A stretch of 64,000 nt of DNA from Rhodospirillales bacterium (GCA_019634165.1 JAHQVT010000010.1:558001-622000); one strand, 5' to 3'. Numbered from the stretch's first letter, positions 8,813-19,988 are shown. Translations and numbers: made by a program. Notes: a model not told the origin generated them from the sequence alone.

Positions 8813-11662
8813 ATGACAGATTCCGCCCCGTCCACCGACAAGACGCCGACCGGCCAACCCCCGCGCCGCGTCGTATTGGTTGACGGTTCCGGCTTTATTT
8901 TCCGCGCTTTCCACGCCTTGCCGCCGATGAACAGCCCGGATGGCACGCCGGTCAATGCGGTTTATGGTTTCTGCACCATGCTGATGAAGCTGCGCGAAGA
9001 CACCAAACCCGACCATATGGCAGTCATTTTTGACCCCAAGGGCAAGACTTTCCGCAACGATTTTTACCCGGAATACAAGGCACACCGCCCACCAGCCCCC
9101 GAAGAACTGGTTCCGCAGTTCGGACTGATCCGGGATGCGACCCGTGCCTTTAACCTGCCCTGTATCGAGCTTGAAGGATATGAGGCCGACGATCTGATCG
9201 CGACTTATGCGAGACAAGCCGAAGCAGAAGGTTCTGACGTAATTATCGTGTCTTCGGACAAGGACCTCATGCAACTTGTCACCGACCGGGTGCAAATGTT
9301 TGATGCGATGAAGAATCGCACCATTGGTGCTGCCGAAGTCATGGAGAAATTCGGCGTTGCACCCAACAAGGTGATCGATATTCAGGCACTTGCAGGCGAT
9401 TCCGTGGATAACGTCCCTGGCGTGCCCGGCATTGGTGTAAAGACAGCAGCGCAACTTATTGATGAATATGGCGACCTTGATTCCCTGCTGGAGCGTGCCG
9501 GTGAAATCAAACAACCAAAACGCCGGGAAAAACTGATCGAGAATGCCGAACTCGCCCGTATTTCACGGCGTTTGGTGACATTGAAGACCGATGTCCCTGT
9601 GGTCGAAAAGATTGGCAGCTTTGAACTTAAGGAACCAGACGGCGGCGTTCTTTTAAGCTTTGTGGCAAGTCACGGCTTTAAATCACTGCTTTCTAAAGTA
9701 AAAGCAAAATTTGGCGGCGATGTCGAATTCGAAGACCCGATACAGCCGGGCATTGGTATCAATGATATCAATGTCGAAAAGGCCGAATATGAACTTATAC
9801 AAGATGAAGACCGGCTAAAGCATTGGATTGCAAAGGCCGAATATGCCGGAACCGTCGCAGTTGATACTGAAACCACATCGCTTGACGCCCATCAGGCCAA
9901 GTTGGTTGGCATTTCGCTTTCAACAGCACCTGGCAATGGCTGCTATATCCCGCTCGGTCATGGTCTTCTCGACGGTGACAGTGATGAGGCCAAAGGGTCA
10001 CAGGGGGGCTTTGATTTTGGCGATGCCCCGGATGCGGCCGCAAAACCCGACATTCCAAAACAGATCCCGCTTGATCGCGCGATCAAGCTGATCAAACCCC
10101 TTTTGGAAGATTCAGGCGTTCTCAAAGTCGGTCAGAACCTGAAATACGACATGATTGTTTTGTCGCGTCATAACATTGATGTCGCACCAATGGATGACAC
10201 CATGGTTCTATCTTATGTCCTTGATGGCACCAGCCACGGACATGGGATGGACGAACTTGCTGAACTGCATTTCGATTACAAACCTATAAAGTTTTCAGAC
10301 GTTTGCGGATCGGGAAAGACCCAGATCACCTTTGATCAGGTCCCACTTGATAAGGCGCTTGATTACGCTGCAGAAGATGCCGACATAACGCTTCGCCTGC
10401 ACAAGTTGCTCAAACCCCGCATTGCGCAGGAACATATGGCAACCGTCTATGAAACGCTTGATCGCCCTTTGGTGCCGGTTCTCGCCAAGATGGAACGTCT
10501 GGGGGTTAAGGTTGATACCAACATCCTTAAAAACCTGTCAGATGACTTTGCCAAACGCATGGCAACGCTTGAAACAACCATCCATGAAATGGCGGGCGAG
10601 CCGTTTAATCTTGGCAGTCCCAAACAGCTTGGCGAAATCCTGTTTGATAAAATGAGCCTGCCGGGTGGTAAGAAAACCAAAACCGGCGCATGGCAAACCG
10701 GTGCAGACGTGCTTGAAGGTCTGGCAGCCCTTGGCCATGACTTGCCCGTCAAGTTGCTTGAATGGCGCCAACTTTCAAAACTTAAAAGCACTTACACCGA
10801 TGCACTGGCAAATCACGTTAACCCGCTGACCGGGCGCGTTCATACAAGCTATGGCCAAACCAACGTTAATACCGGGCGTCTGTCGTCAAACGATCCCAAC
10901 CTGCAAAACATCCCGATTCGCAGTGAAGAAGGCCGTAAAATCCGAACCGCCTTTGTTGCCGACGCGGGCTGCAAACTGATTTCTGCCGACTATTCGCAGA
11001 TTGAGCTGCGTCTTCTGGCCCATGTCGCCGAAATTGATGCCCTTCGCACTGCCTTTAAAAACGGCGAAGATATTCACGCTGCAACCGCATCGAAGGTGTT
11101 TGGGGTTCCGATCGAAGGCATGGACCCGATGGTCCGCCGGAAGGCCAAGGCGATTAACTTTGGCATCATCTATGGCATATCGGCCTTTGGTCTTGCCAAC
11201 CAGCTTGGCATTCCACAAAAAGAAGCCAAGGCCTTTATCGAAGCCTATTTTGAAATTTACCCCGGCATTCGCGATTATATGGATCAGGCCAAAGACTTTG
11301 CCAAAAAACACGGTTTTGTCCGCACCCTGTTTGGCCGCCACATCCATATCAACGGCATCAATGACAAGAACGGCATGCGCCGCAGCTTCGGCGAACGCGC
11401 TGCCATCAACGCCCCGATTCAGGGCGGGGCGGCTGATATCATCAAACGTGCGATGATTGCCGTACCGGGTGCCTTGGTTGATGCCGGGCTAAAAACCCGT
11501 ATGCTGTTGCAAGTCCACGATGAATTGATCTTCGAAGCACCGGATGACGAGGCCGAAAAAGCCATCAAAGTCATCCGCGATGTGATGGAAAATGCCGCCC
11601 ATCTTTCCGTACCGCTGATTGCCGATGCCGGCATTGGCGATAGCTGGGCGGATGCGCATTAG
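8813..11662 (+). CDS. polA: DNA polymerase I
   Basis: PolA fills gaps and removes RNA primers during replication and repair. The 949-residue protein has all three domains. The N-terminal 5'-3' exonuclease shows LVDGSGFIFRAFHA, YEADDLIATY and a helix-hairpin-helix near GVPGIGVKTA. The 3'-5' exonuclease keeps its acidic residues (VDTETTSL, GQNLKYD, YAAEDAD), so proofreading looks intact. The polymerase shows DYSQIELRLLAH, RRKAKAINFGIIYG and QVHDELIFE. The ATG at 8813 was chosen because the family begins just before VDGSGF; the ribosome-binding site there is weak. A strong terminator separates it from convergent dapB. Confidence 0.96.
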   Translation: MTDSAPSTDKTPTGQPPRRVVLVDGSGFIFRAFHALPPMNSPDGTPVNAVYGFCTMLMKLREDTKPDHMAVIFDPKGKTFRNDFYPEYKAHRPPAPEELVPQFGLIRDATRAFNLPCIELEGYEADDLIATYARQAEAEGSDVIIVSSDKDLMQLVTDRVQMFDAMKNRTIGAAEVMEKFGVAPNKVIDIQALAGDSVDNVPGVPGIGVKTAAQLIDEYGDLDSLLERAGEIKQPKRREKLIENAELARISRRLVTLKTDVPVVEKIGSFELKEPDGGVLLSFVASHGFKSLLSKVKAKFGGDVEFEDPIQPGIGINDINVEKAEYELIQDEDRLKHWIAKAEYAGTVAVDTETTSLDAHQAKLVGISLSTAPGNGCYIPLGHGLLDGDSDEAKGSQGGFDFGDAPDAAAKPDIPKQIPLDRAIKLIKPLLEDSGVLKVGQNLKYDMIVLSRHNIDVAPMDDTMVLSYVLDGTSHGHGMDELAELHFDYKPIKFSDVCGSGKTQITFDQVPLDKALDYAAEDADITLRLHKLLKPRIAQEHMATVYETLDRPLVPVLAKMERLGVKVDTNILKNLSDDFAKRMATLETTIHEMAGEPFNLGSPKQLGEILFDKMSLPGGKKTKTGAWQTGADVLEGLAALGHDLPVKLLEWRQLSKLKSTYTDALANHVNPLTGRVHTSYGQTNVNTGRLSSNDPNLQNIPIRSEEGRKIRTAFVADAGCKLISADYSQIELRLLAHVAEIDALRTAFKNGEDIHAATASKVFGVPIEGMDPMVRRKAKAINFGIIYGISAFGLANQLGIPQKEAKAFIEAYFEIYPGIRDYMDQAKDFAKKHGFVRTLFGRHIHINGINDKNGMRRSFGERAAINAPIQGGAADIIKRAMIAVPGALVDAGLKTRMLLQVHDELIFEAPDDEAEKAIKVIRDVMENAAHLSVPLIADAGIGDSWADAH

Positions 11663-11689
11663 GCATCACGCAACATTATTGATAACAAA

Positions 11690-11717
11690 GAAGGCCGGGC
11701 ATCTGCCCGGCCTTCTT
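11690..11717 (+). terminator. Bidirectional terminator between polA and dapB
   Basis: An 11-bp perfect GC-rich stem (GAAGGCCGGGC with GCCCGGCCTTC) closes a 4-base loop and sits between two convergent genes. T-rich sequence follows on the plus strand. Confidence 0.85.
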
Positions 11718-11742
11718 CATTCATATATGCCAGTGTTTGGCG

Positions 11743-12543
11743 TTAAAGCCCCAAAACTTCGCGCATGGAATAAAGACCGGGTGCTTTGCCCTCAGCCCAT
11801 TTCGCAGCACGAACAGCCCCCTTGGCAAAGACTTCGCGTGAGGATGCCTTATGGGTGATTTCAATGCGCTCGCCCTCGCAGGCAAAGACAACCGTATGAT
11901 CGCCCACCACATCACCCCCGCGAAGGGTGGCAAAGCCGATGGTGCCGTCTTCGCGCGCACCGGTATGGCCATCGCGTGAACGCACCGATACATCATCAAG
12001 CTTCACACCACGGCCCTTTGCAGCCGCTTCTCCAAGGCCAAGTGCCGTACCTGACGGTGCATCCACCTTGTGTTTGTGATGCATTTCAACGATTTCGATG
12101 TCCGCAACATCTTTGTCCAGGATGCTTGCAACCTTTTCAACCAGCGCAAAGGCCAAGTTCACTCCGACACTCATATTCGGGGCGAAAATAATCGGGGCTT
12201 TTTGTGCGAAAACCGCCAATTCATCTTTCTGGGTGTTTGAAAGGCCAGTGGTCCCAATCACAAGGATTGTGCCGGTTTCGGCGGCAAATTTGGCATGTTT
12301 CATGGTCGCGGCTGGTGCCGTGAAATCAATTACTGCATCAACAGTTTCAAACAGGGTGCGCGCATCGTCCCCGACCAAAACACCGCTTTCTTCCAAACCA
12401 GCGATCAAGGTGACATCCTTGCCAACGAACGGGCTGCCGGGAAGGTCCGTACCACCACCAACATCACAACCCTTGGTCTTGGCGGTTTCATTGACCAACA
12501 TCCGGCCCATGCGGCCAGCACATCCAACAATCCCGATCTTCAT
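11743..12543 (-). CDS. dapB: 4-hydroxy-tetrahydrodipicolinate reductase
   Basis: DapB reduces the dihydrodipicolinate precursor with NAD(P)H in the diaminopimelate and lysine pathway, feeding peptidoglycan synthesis. The 266-residue protein has the N-terminal nucleotide fold GIVGCAGRMGR and the diagnostic catalytic segment EMHHKHKVDAPSGTA, with the active-site histidines and lysine. The ATG is preceded by GAGGAGACC. It lies downstream of dnaK-dnaJ on the same strand but behind its own terminator, so it is probably transcribed separately. Confidence 0.96.
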   Translation of the reverse strand: MKIGIVGCAGRMGRMLVNETAKTKGCDVGGGTDLPGSPFVGKDVTLIAGLEESGVLVGDDARTLFETVDAVIDFTAPAATMKHAKFAAETGTILVIGTTGLSNTQKDELAVFAQKAPIIFAPNMSVGVNLAFALVEKVASILDKDVADIEIVEMHHKHKVDAPSGTALGLGEAAAKGRGVKLDDVSVRSRDGHTGAREDGTIGFATLRGGDVVGDHTVVFACEGERIEITHKASSREVFAKGAVRAAKWAEGKAPGLYSMREVLGL

Positions 12544-12608
12544 TTCCGGTCTCCTCGCCTCAGCAATTTCAAACGTGCGTTTGCTTTAACACAAGGCCAA
12601 GACTGCGC

Positions 12609-12642
12609 AAAACAAAACCCCCGACAGAAGCTGCCGGGGGTT
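12609..12642 (-). terminator. Rho-independent terminator after dnaJ
   Basis: The stem AACCCCCG/CGGGGGTT, with an inner CAG/CTG pairing and a 3-base loop, lies just past the dnaJ stop. On the minus strand it is followed by TTTTGTTTT, so it ends the dnaK-dnaJ transcript. Confidence 0.8.
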
Positions 12643-12674
12643 ATGATTTTCAGGCCAAAAGCATGATCGGAAGG

Positions 12675-13814
12675 TTAATCCGTCAGGTCTTTCCAAATTT
12701 CTTTCATCTTGGAAAAGAACCCTTCGCTTTCCGGGCTTGATCCTTCTTCGCGCGAAATCTCGTCGAACTCCTCTAACAGCTCTTTCTGACGATCCGTCAG
12801 ATTGACCGGAGTTTCAACGCTGATCTCGACAAACATGTCACCGCGTGCTTGGGACCGCAGGATCGTCATGCCCTTGCCGCGCAGACGAAGCTGCTGACCC
12901 GATTGGGTACCGGCTGGAATGTTGATCCGGGTGCGCGTGCCTTCAATCGTCGGAACCTCGATGGTGCCCCCAAGGGCGGCTTTGCCCATCGGGATCGGAA
13001 TTCGGCAATACAGGTTTGCACCTTCGCGCTGGAAGAAGCGGTGATGCCCGATATCAAGGAAGATATAAAGATCGCCCGGAGGTGCACCGTTGGTCCCGGC
13101 CTCACCTTCGTTTGAAAGGCGGATACGCGTGCCGTCCTCAACCCCTTGTGGGATCGTGACTTGAAGGGTCTTTTCCTTTTCCACACGACCAACACCGTGG
13201 CACGACTTGCACGGGTTTTTAATGATCTTGCCTTTGCCATGACAGCTTGGGCAGGTGCGTTCAATGGTAAAGAACCCTTGCTGGGCACGGACTTTGCCGT
13301 GACCATTACAGGTCGGGCAATTGACCGGCTGCGAACCAGCTTCGGCACCCGAACCATCACAACTGTCGCACGAAACCGATCCTGGAATGGTGATTTCGGC
13401 TTTTTTGCCTTCGAAGGCTTCTTCAAGCGTGATCGCCATGTTGTAGCGCAGATCAGCGCCGCGCGATGAGCCGCCACCACGACGACCGCCACCGCCCATG
13501 GCCCCAAAGATCTCGTCAAAGACATCGGAAAAACCGCCGCCACCGAAACCACCGCCGCCAAAGCCGCCACCTCCACCGGGGCCGCCCTGTTCAAAGGCTG
13601 CATGGCCAAACCGGTCATAAGCTGCGCGTTTTTCCTCGTCTTTAAGGATTTCATACGCTTCGTTGACTTGCTTGAATTTTACTTCGGCTTCTGCATCGCC
13701 CGGATTTTTATCCGGATGAAACTTCATGGCCTGTTTGCGATAGGCGCTTTTTAACTCGGCTGCACTGGCGCCTTTAGCGACACCTAACAGCTCGTAAAAA
13801 TCTTCTTTCGCCAT
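12675..13814 (-). CDS. dnaJ: Chaperone protein DnaJ
   Basis: DnaJ delivers unfolded substrates to DnaK and stimulates its ATPase. The 379-residue protein has the J domain with the HPD tripeptide ([11 protein letters not shown], about residue 33), a long glycine/phenylalanine linker (about 75-115), and four zinc-binding CxxCxGxG repeats ([32 protein letters not shown]). The C-terminal substrate domain follows. The ATG at 13814 was chosen because MAKEDFYE is the usual DnaJ start and GGAG lies upstream; the frame is open 12 codons further. It is downstream of dnaK with hairpins in between. Confidence 0.96.
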   Translation of the reverse strand: MAKEDFYELLGVAKGASAAELKSAYRKQAMKFHPDKNPGDAEAEVKFKQVNEAYEILKDEEKRAAYDRFGHAAFEQGGPGGGGGFGGGGFGGGGFSDVFDEIFGAMGGGGRRGGGSSRGADLRYNMAITLEEAFEGKKAEITIPGSVSCDSCDGSGAEAGSQPVNCPTCNGHGKVRAQQGFFTIERTCPSCHGKGKIIKNPCKSCHGVGRVEKEKTLQVTIPQGVEDGTRIRLSNEGEAGTNGAPPGDLYIFLDIGHHRFFQREGANLYCRIPIPMGKAALGGTIEVPTIEGTRTRINIPAGTQSGQQLRLRGKGMTILRSQARGDMFVEISVETPVNLTDRQKELLEEFDEISREEGSSPESEGFFSKMKEIWKDLTD

Positions 13815-13833
13815 CTGTAACTCCGAAATACGG

Positions 13834-13873
13834 TCGGGCCGTCCCCGCATTATTTGCGTCCGGAACGGCCCGA
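13834..13873 (-). promoter_or_regulatory. Hairpin in the dnaK-dnaJ spacer
   Basis: The inverted repeat TCGGGCCGT/ACGGCCCGA spans the intercistronic region and reaches to about 20 bases before the dnaJ start. There is no U-tract on the minus strand, so it is more likely an mRNA processing or stability element than a terminator. A T-run on the plus strand is probably incidental. Confidence 0.45.
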
Positions 13874-13896
13874 TTTTTCTTTACAGGGCGTCGTTC

Positions 13897-13917
13897 AAGA
13901 CGACCTCTGCGGTCGTC

Positions 13918-13919
<2 letters not shown>
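13897..13919 (-). terminator. Hairpin overlapping the dnaK stop codon
   Basis: A perfect 9-bp stem (AAGACGACC/GGTCGTCTT) closes a 5-base loop and includes the dnaK TAA codon. No long U-tract follows on the minus strand. It may therefore be a leaky terminator or 3'-end stabiliser that lowers dnaJ expression relative to dnaK. Confidence 0.5.
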
Positions 13920-15834
<1,915 letters not shown>

Positions 15835-16170
15835 AGTAAGTTCCTCTTTTAGCGGCCGGTCCGTCCCGCAGCCTCCAAACTGAAGCGCCGCGCAGGACCT
15901 CCTGGGACCAATGGTTGTAATACACGTAAATTTTCTGGGGTCTCTTCATCACCCCGCGCACCTATATATGAAAGTCCCCACAAAGTCGCAAGCGGTCAAA
16001 GTGGGGAATCTTGGGTGTTTTTGGGTTTCAAACGGTGTTTTTTATCCAATCGCGGGCAATATCACTGCTTTAGACACGCAAATCTGGCGAACAAAGCCTG
16101 TTTTCAACTGTCAAAATTCAGCTTTTCAAATCTGTCATATCCGAGTTGCGAATCTTTCAAGCCGCCTTGC
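15835..16170. other. dnaK leader and promoter region
   Basis: This 336-bp interval between the DUF2244 gene and dnaK (both minus strand) has no credible gene. It contains the heat-shock-like promoter at 15962-15992, an inverted repeat TCCCCAC/GTGGGGA around it (15975-15981 and 16001-16007), and a leader of roughly 120 bases. Confidence 0.6.
15962..15992 (-). promoter_or_regulatory. Candidate heat-shock (RpoH-type) promoter of dnaK
   Basis: Read on the minus strand, CTTGCGAC is followed after 14 bases by CATATATAG. This resembles alphaproteobacterial sigma-32 promoters, which have a CTTG core at -35 and a C-rich then AT-rich -10. The match is partial and judged by eye. An inverted repeat TCCCCAC-N19-GTGGGGA overlaps the -35 half; it is not the CIRCE element bound by HrcA. 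Confidence 0.45.
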
Positions 16171-16671
16171 CTAGATCGGGAAATCCGCCGGATTACAGCG
16201 GGTTTGACGTAAAACCCGTTCAAGTTGTTCTGCCAGATCGGTCTTTTCATCAGCCCCCAAAAACCCCGCTATTTCGAGACTTTTGCCATGTGTTTGCAAA
16301 AAAAGACTGCATTGGTCATCTTCGCCACGTTTTAAAACCACGCGCAGCCAATAGGGCTGAAAATCAAATTGCTGCCGCATGCCACGCACCGGAATTCGGG
16401 TCACCCGCAAAATACCCGGATGAAGTTCGATCCGCTCTTCTTCGCGCGCTGCCCGAAAACTAAAATAAAATGCCAGTGACAGCAAAATCACATCGATGCC
16501 AAGAAACCCAATCACTGGCCAAGCCCCGACAGACCAGAAAATCAACCCGATTGACGTGGTAAGTACCAAAACCAACAGCACAATGTTGCGCGCCGCCCGG
16601 CGCGACAAAGACCGGGGCGGAAACAAGTCCACCCGAAAGATCGGCTTTGCACTGCGTGGGACTGCTGCCAA
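16171..16671 (-). CDS. DUF2244 domain membrane protein
   Basis: The 166-residue protein starts with a basic segment, then two hydrophobic helices (about residues 27-44 and 49-69), then a soluble C-terminal domain that includes RIPVRGMRQQFDFQPYWLRV. This matches the DUF2244 family of integral membrane proteins, whose function is unknown and which often sit beside nth in alphaproteobacteria, as here. The start is a TTG with AGGTGA eight bases upstream; no better start is in frame. It is divergent from nth with about 140 bp between them. Confidence 0.75.
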   Translation of the reverse strand: MAAVPRSAKPIFRVDLFPPRSLSRRAARNIVLLVLVLTTSIGLIFWSVGAWPVIGFLGIDVILLSLAFYFSFRAAREEERIELHPGILRVTRIPVRGMRQQFDFQPYWLRVVLKRGEDDQCSLFLQTHGKSLEIAGFLGADEKTDLAEQLERVLRQTRCNPADFPI

Positions 16672-16811
16672 AAAACGTCACCTGTTGCTGTGATGGTCTT
16701 ATTTTGCGCCCGGCATTGGTGCGACTGCAATCAAAATTCGATTTTCGGGCATCTGGGGTTTATATAATGTCATCTCAGGAGATCGGATCAGGGACGCGGC
16801 AACTTTGACAA

Positions 16812-17522
16812 ATGCCCGTCCCCAAATTGACCGCAAAAGCGGCACATTTAAAAAAGAGTTTGCTGTCCATGGCCCGCCCGATGAACAAAGCCGCCATCGA
16901 AGAATTTTTCCAACGTCTGTCGGATGCTGATCCAGAACCGAAAGGTGAGTTGGATTACACCAACCCCTATACGCTGCTGGTCGCCGTCGCCCTTTCAGCA
17001 CAGGCCACCGACGTTGGGGTTAACAAAGCAACCAAAAAGCTGTTTCAGATCGTTGAAACCCCGCAAGACATGCTTGATCTGGGGGAAGAAGCCCTGATCA
17101 GTCACATCAAAACCATCGGCCTGTATCGTGGCAAGGCCAAGAACGTTATGGCCGCTGCCAAAATCCTTGTCGAAAAACATGGCGGCGTGGTGCCCAACGA
17201 TCAGGACGCCCTTGAAGAACTTCCCGGTGTCGGGCGCAAGACGGCCAATGTTGTCCGCAATATTGCGTGGGGCGAACACACCATGGCGGTTGATACGCAT
17301 ATTTTTCGTATGGGCAACCGCACGGGGATGGCCAATGGCAAAACTGTGCTGGCGGTGGAAAAAGCGCTTCTTAAAAAAGTACCATCGCGCTTCATGACCC
17401 ATGCGCATCATTGGCTGATCTTGCATGGGCGTTATATTTGCAAGGCGCGCAAACCACGTTGTGGCGACTGCATCGTCAATGATCTGTGCAATTTCAAAGA
17501 CAAAACGCCCGCCGAAGCATGA
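16812..17522 (+). CDS. nth: Endonuclease III (DNA glycosylase / AP lyase)
   Basis: Nth removes oxidised pyrimidines and nicks the abasic site in base excision repair. The helix-hairpin-helix LPGVGRKTANVV carries the catalytic lysine and VDTHIFRMGNRTGM the catalytic aspartate. The C-terminal cluster has four cysteines in the 4Fe-4S spacing C-x6-C-x2-C-x5-C (CKARKPRCGDC, then NDLC). From the listed ATG the protein is 236 residues, about 20 longer than the E. coli enzyme. An ATG at 16869 (MARPMNKA) would give the usual length, and neither has a strong ribosome-binding site. Confidence 0.95.
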   Translation: MPVPKLTAKAAHLKKSLLSMARPMNKAAIEEFFQRLSDADPEPKGELDYTNPYTLLVAVALSAQATDVGVNKATKKLFQIVETPQDMLDLGEEALISHIKTIGLYRGKAKNVMAAAKILVEKHGGVVPNDQDALEELPGVGRKTANVVRNIAWGEHTMAVDTHIFRMGNRTGMANGKTVLAVEKALLKKVPSRFMTHAHHWLILHGRYICKARKPRCGDCIVNDLCNFKDKTPAEA

Positions 17523-17536
17523 TCGGCAGGCGTTTT
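17502..17536 (+). terminator. Bidirectional terminator at the 3' end of nth
   Basis: A 14-bp stem with one mismatch (AAAACGCCCGCCGA/TCGGCAGGCGTTTT) encloses the nth stop codon. It lies between nth and the convergent lipoprotein gene and can serve both. Confidence 0.75.
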
Positions 17537-17563
17537 AAAATCATCAGACAATTTGTTTTATGG

Positions 17564-19060
17564 TCAGAAGACCAGATCAAACGTTGCCGGTGCGGGGGCA
17601 ACGACCTTTGCCCCGTCCGGTCCAATTTGCATAATCGCATAGCCACGTTCAGACTGGCCATCAACGGTCAGCCTGAAAATGCCATCCACCCCGACAAACC
17701 CATTTGGATTGGTCAGTGCGTCGCGTGACATGGCATTTTCATCGCGCGCCATTAGGGCGGCCAAGGCCGTGCTATCATAGGCAAGGCTTGAAATGCGTGG
17801 CGGCTGTTTGGCAAAGGTCCGTTCAAACCGGCTGGCAAACAGGTCCCAGTTTTCCGGATTGGGTGCGGCAAAAATCCCGCCCTTAAGAGCCGGTTCACTA
17901 AACAATCCCGGATCGTTCCAGCCAAAGGTTCCAATGAACTGCACAACCGATGGATCAATATCGAAATAGGCGAGAAGGGCCGACACTTGACGCAAGTCGC
18001 CGCCAGTGGCCGGCAGGATCAAGGCATCAAAATCAAGCTCGCCAAATGTGTCTATACCTTCTAGACGACGCAGGGCGCGTTTGGACCCGGCACTGCCATC
18101 TGCCTCAAGCTGCGCCTTATGGGCACGCAGATTGGCGCGGCGCGCATCATAATTGGCAAAATCGCGAATGGTCTGCTGCAGGCTTTCTGATCCCGGCTGA
18201 TAAAACGCCACCCGGCCAAGAGACCCACCAACCCGCGAAACCGCAGAATTCAAGGTGCCTGAAATCTGGCGACCATAATCATTTTGCGGCAATAAGGCAG
18301 CAAAACGGAACCGACCCTGACTGGTGGCATAGCCAACCGCGCGGGCAATCTGATCTTCCGGGATCAGGCCATTGACCCAAACACCGCTTTCAGCAACCCG
18401 ACGGTTATTGGAAAAGGCGACAACAGGCACATTGGCCGATTTGGCAACTTCGCTTGCACCGCTAACCGAATCGGCAAATAGCGGCCCAAGAATCATTTTC
18501 GCCCCGGCATCAACTGCCTGACGGGCTGCATTTTGGCCACCTTGATAGGTGCCCTGCGTATCAATTGGCATCAGAACGAAATCATCACCGGCAATATCAA
18601 ACATTGCCAATTCGGCCGCTTGGCGCATTGCCTTGCCCAAATCGGCATGCTGTCCTGATAACGGAAGCAACAAGGCAACCCGTTTTTCAAAAATGGCCGC
18701 ATCGTCGTTATAAAGGGTCGGAAGCTGCGCCCCTTCGCCTTCTGGCAAGGCGGCTTCGCTGGGCCATGGGTTGGCATCAGGGATCAATCCCTGATCAGGT
18801 GCACTCATCGGATCGACGGTATCGGTGCCGGGCTGATTGGCAGTTTCAACCGGCGCCCCATCACGTTGCATGCCCAGAAGGTCCGTGATACTCGTGGTCG
18901 CATTACATGCGGCAAGCCCGATAGAGAGGACAAACACAGATGCCGTCCGGCGTGCGACCCGGCTCCAAGCCGAAAACCGATCCAAATTCTGCAACGCCTG
19001 ACGCGGCAGCGCCTCTTTTAGCATCCGTTTCTGCAACGGATGACGTTTCGGACAACCCAA
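17564..19060 (-). CDS. LpoA/LppC-family outer-membrane lipoprotein (penicillin-binding protein activator)
   Basis: The protein has a lipoprotein signal ending in a lipobox (LSIGLAACNA), a proline-rich stretch, then a periplasmic-binding-protein-like fold beginning KRVALLLPLSGQHADLGKAM. This matches the LppC/LpoA C-terminal domain, which in E. coli activates the peptidoglycan synthase PBP1A. The E. coli tetratricopeptide N-terminal half is absent, as is usual in alphaproteobacteria. The TTG at 19060 was chosen because GGGAGG lies five bases upstream; an ATG at 19024 gives a shorter signal region, and the frame stays open to an ATG at 19147. All options overlap the divergent rsmI start. Its neighbours match the E. 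coli yraL-yraM-yraN-dolP cluster. Confidence 0.85.
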   Translation of the reverse strand: MGCPKRHPLQKRMLKEALPRQALQNLDRFSAWSRVARRTASVFVLSIGLAACNATTSITDLLGMQRDGAPVETANQPGTDTVDPMSAPDQGLIPDANPWPSEAALPEGEGAQLPTLYNDDAAIFEKRVALLLPLSGQHADLGKAMRQAAELAMFDIAGDDFVLMPIDTQGTYQGGQNAARQAVDAGAKMILGPLFADSVSGASEVAKSANVPVVAFSNNRRVAESGVWVNGLIPEDQIARAVGYATSQGRFRFAALLPQNDYGRQISGTLNSAVSRVGGSLGRVAFYQPGSESLQQTIRDFANYDARRANLRAHKAQLEADGSAGSKRALRRLEGIDTFGELDFDALILPATGGDLRQVSALLAYFDIDPSVVQFIGTFGWNDPGLFSEPALKGGIFAAPNPENWDLFASRFERTFAKQPPRISSLAYDSTALAALMARDENAMSRDALTNPNGFVGVDGIFRLTVDGQSERGYAIMQIGPDGAKVVAPAPATFDLVF

Positions 19061-19986
19061 TCTCACCTCCCGATAAGTCATTTGGCACGCAGGGTAATGC
19101 GGGCGAGGATGCAAGTAAACATGATCAAAGCCATTTGCCACTTTCATCTGGTCTTTATCTTGTTGCTACTCCAATCGGAAATTTGGGCGATATTACGTTC
19201 AGAGCACTCGAAATCCTGAAACGTGCCGATATTATTTTGTGTGAAGACACCCGAACATCGGGAAAACTGCTGTCGCGATACGGGGTCAAAACCAAACGAA
19301 TCGCCTATCACGAACATAATGCCACCAAAATGCGCCCGGAAATCATGGACCGCCTTGGCAAGGGTCAGGGACTCGCACTGATTTCCGATGCGGGCACGCC
19401 ATTGATCAATGATCCGGGCTATAAACTGGTCCGCGACTGCAAGGCCGAAGGCTTTAACGTCACCGCAGCACCCGGTGCTGCGTCACCAATTGTTGCGCTT
19501 ATTCTATCCGGCTTACCTAGCGATCATTTCTTTTATGCCGGGTTCCTGCCGCCAAAAACCATGGCGCGCAAAAAGGAACTGGCACGTTTTGCCCCAATCC
19601 CCGGCAGCTTGATCTTTCTCGAAAGCCCCAAGCGCCTTGCTGCCAGTTTGGCCGATATGGCCGAAATGCTGGGCGGAACACGCGAAGCTGCCGTTACCCG
19701 CGAACTGACCAAGATGTTTGAAGAAGTCCGCAATGGCACTCTTGATGAACTAAGCCTGCATTACGGCGAAGCCGGTGCGCCCAAAGGTGAAGTTGTTGTC
19801 ATTGTTGGCCCCGCGAATGAAGCCGATAACGAACCAAGCGCCGAGGACATTGATGCCAGACTTGTTGATCTGATCAAAACCCATCGGACCAAGGATGCCG
19901 CCGACATTTTGGCCAAAGAAACCGGGCTTAAGAAGCGCGACCTTTATAACCGCGCACTTGAACTGGCAAAATCGGATCAGGAATAG
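18940..19986 (+). CDS. rsmI: 16S rRNA (cytidine1402-2'-O)-methyltransferase
   Basis: RsmI methylates C1402 in the ribosomal decoding centre. The core begins at GLYLVATPIGNLGDITFRAL (about residue 71) and contains ILCEDTRTSGKL, the SAM-pocket segment LISDAGTPLINDPG and AAPGAASPI of the tetrapyrrole-methylase fold. The ATG at 18940 has AGAGGAC ten bases upstream and gives 348 residues, with a 70-residue low-complexity N-terminal extension that E. coli RsmI lacks. A TTG at 19134 would start right at the conserved core. The extension overlaps the 5' end of the divergent lipoprotein gene. yraN follows two bases after the stop. Confidence 0.93.
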   Translation: MPSGVRPGSKPKTDPNSATPDAAAPLLASVSATDDVSDNPISPPDKSFGTQGNAGEDASKHDQSHLPLSSGLYLVATPIGNLGDITFRALEILKRADIILCEDTRTSGKLLSRYGVKTKRIAYHEHNATKMRPEIMDRLGKGQGLALISDAGTPLINDPGYKLVRDCKAEGFNVTAAPGAASPIVALILSGLPSDHFFYAGFLPPKTMARKKELARFAPIPGSLIFLESPKRLAASLADMAEMLGGTREAAVTRELTKMFEEVRNGTLDELSLHYGEAGAPKGEVVVIVGPANEADNEPSAEDIDARLVDLIKTHRTKDAADILAKETGLKKRDLYNRALELAKSDQE

Positions 19987-19988
19987 CC

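Noticed and set aside
9840..10420. Possible loss of proofreading in PolA
   Set aside because: All four acidic residues of the 3'-5' exonuclease motifs are visible, so the domain looks active.
15975..16007. CIRCE element upstream of dnaK
   Set aside because: The inverted repeat there is TCCCCAC/GTGGGGA, not the TTAGCACTC/GAGTGCTAA bound by HrcA.
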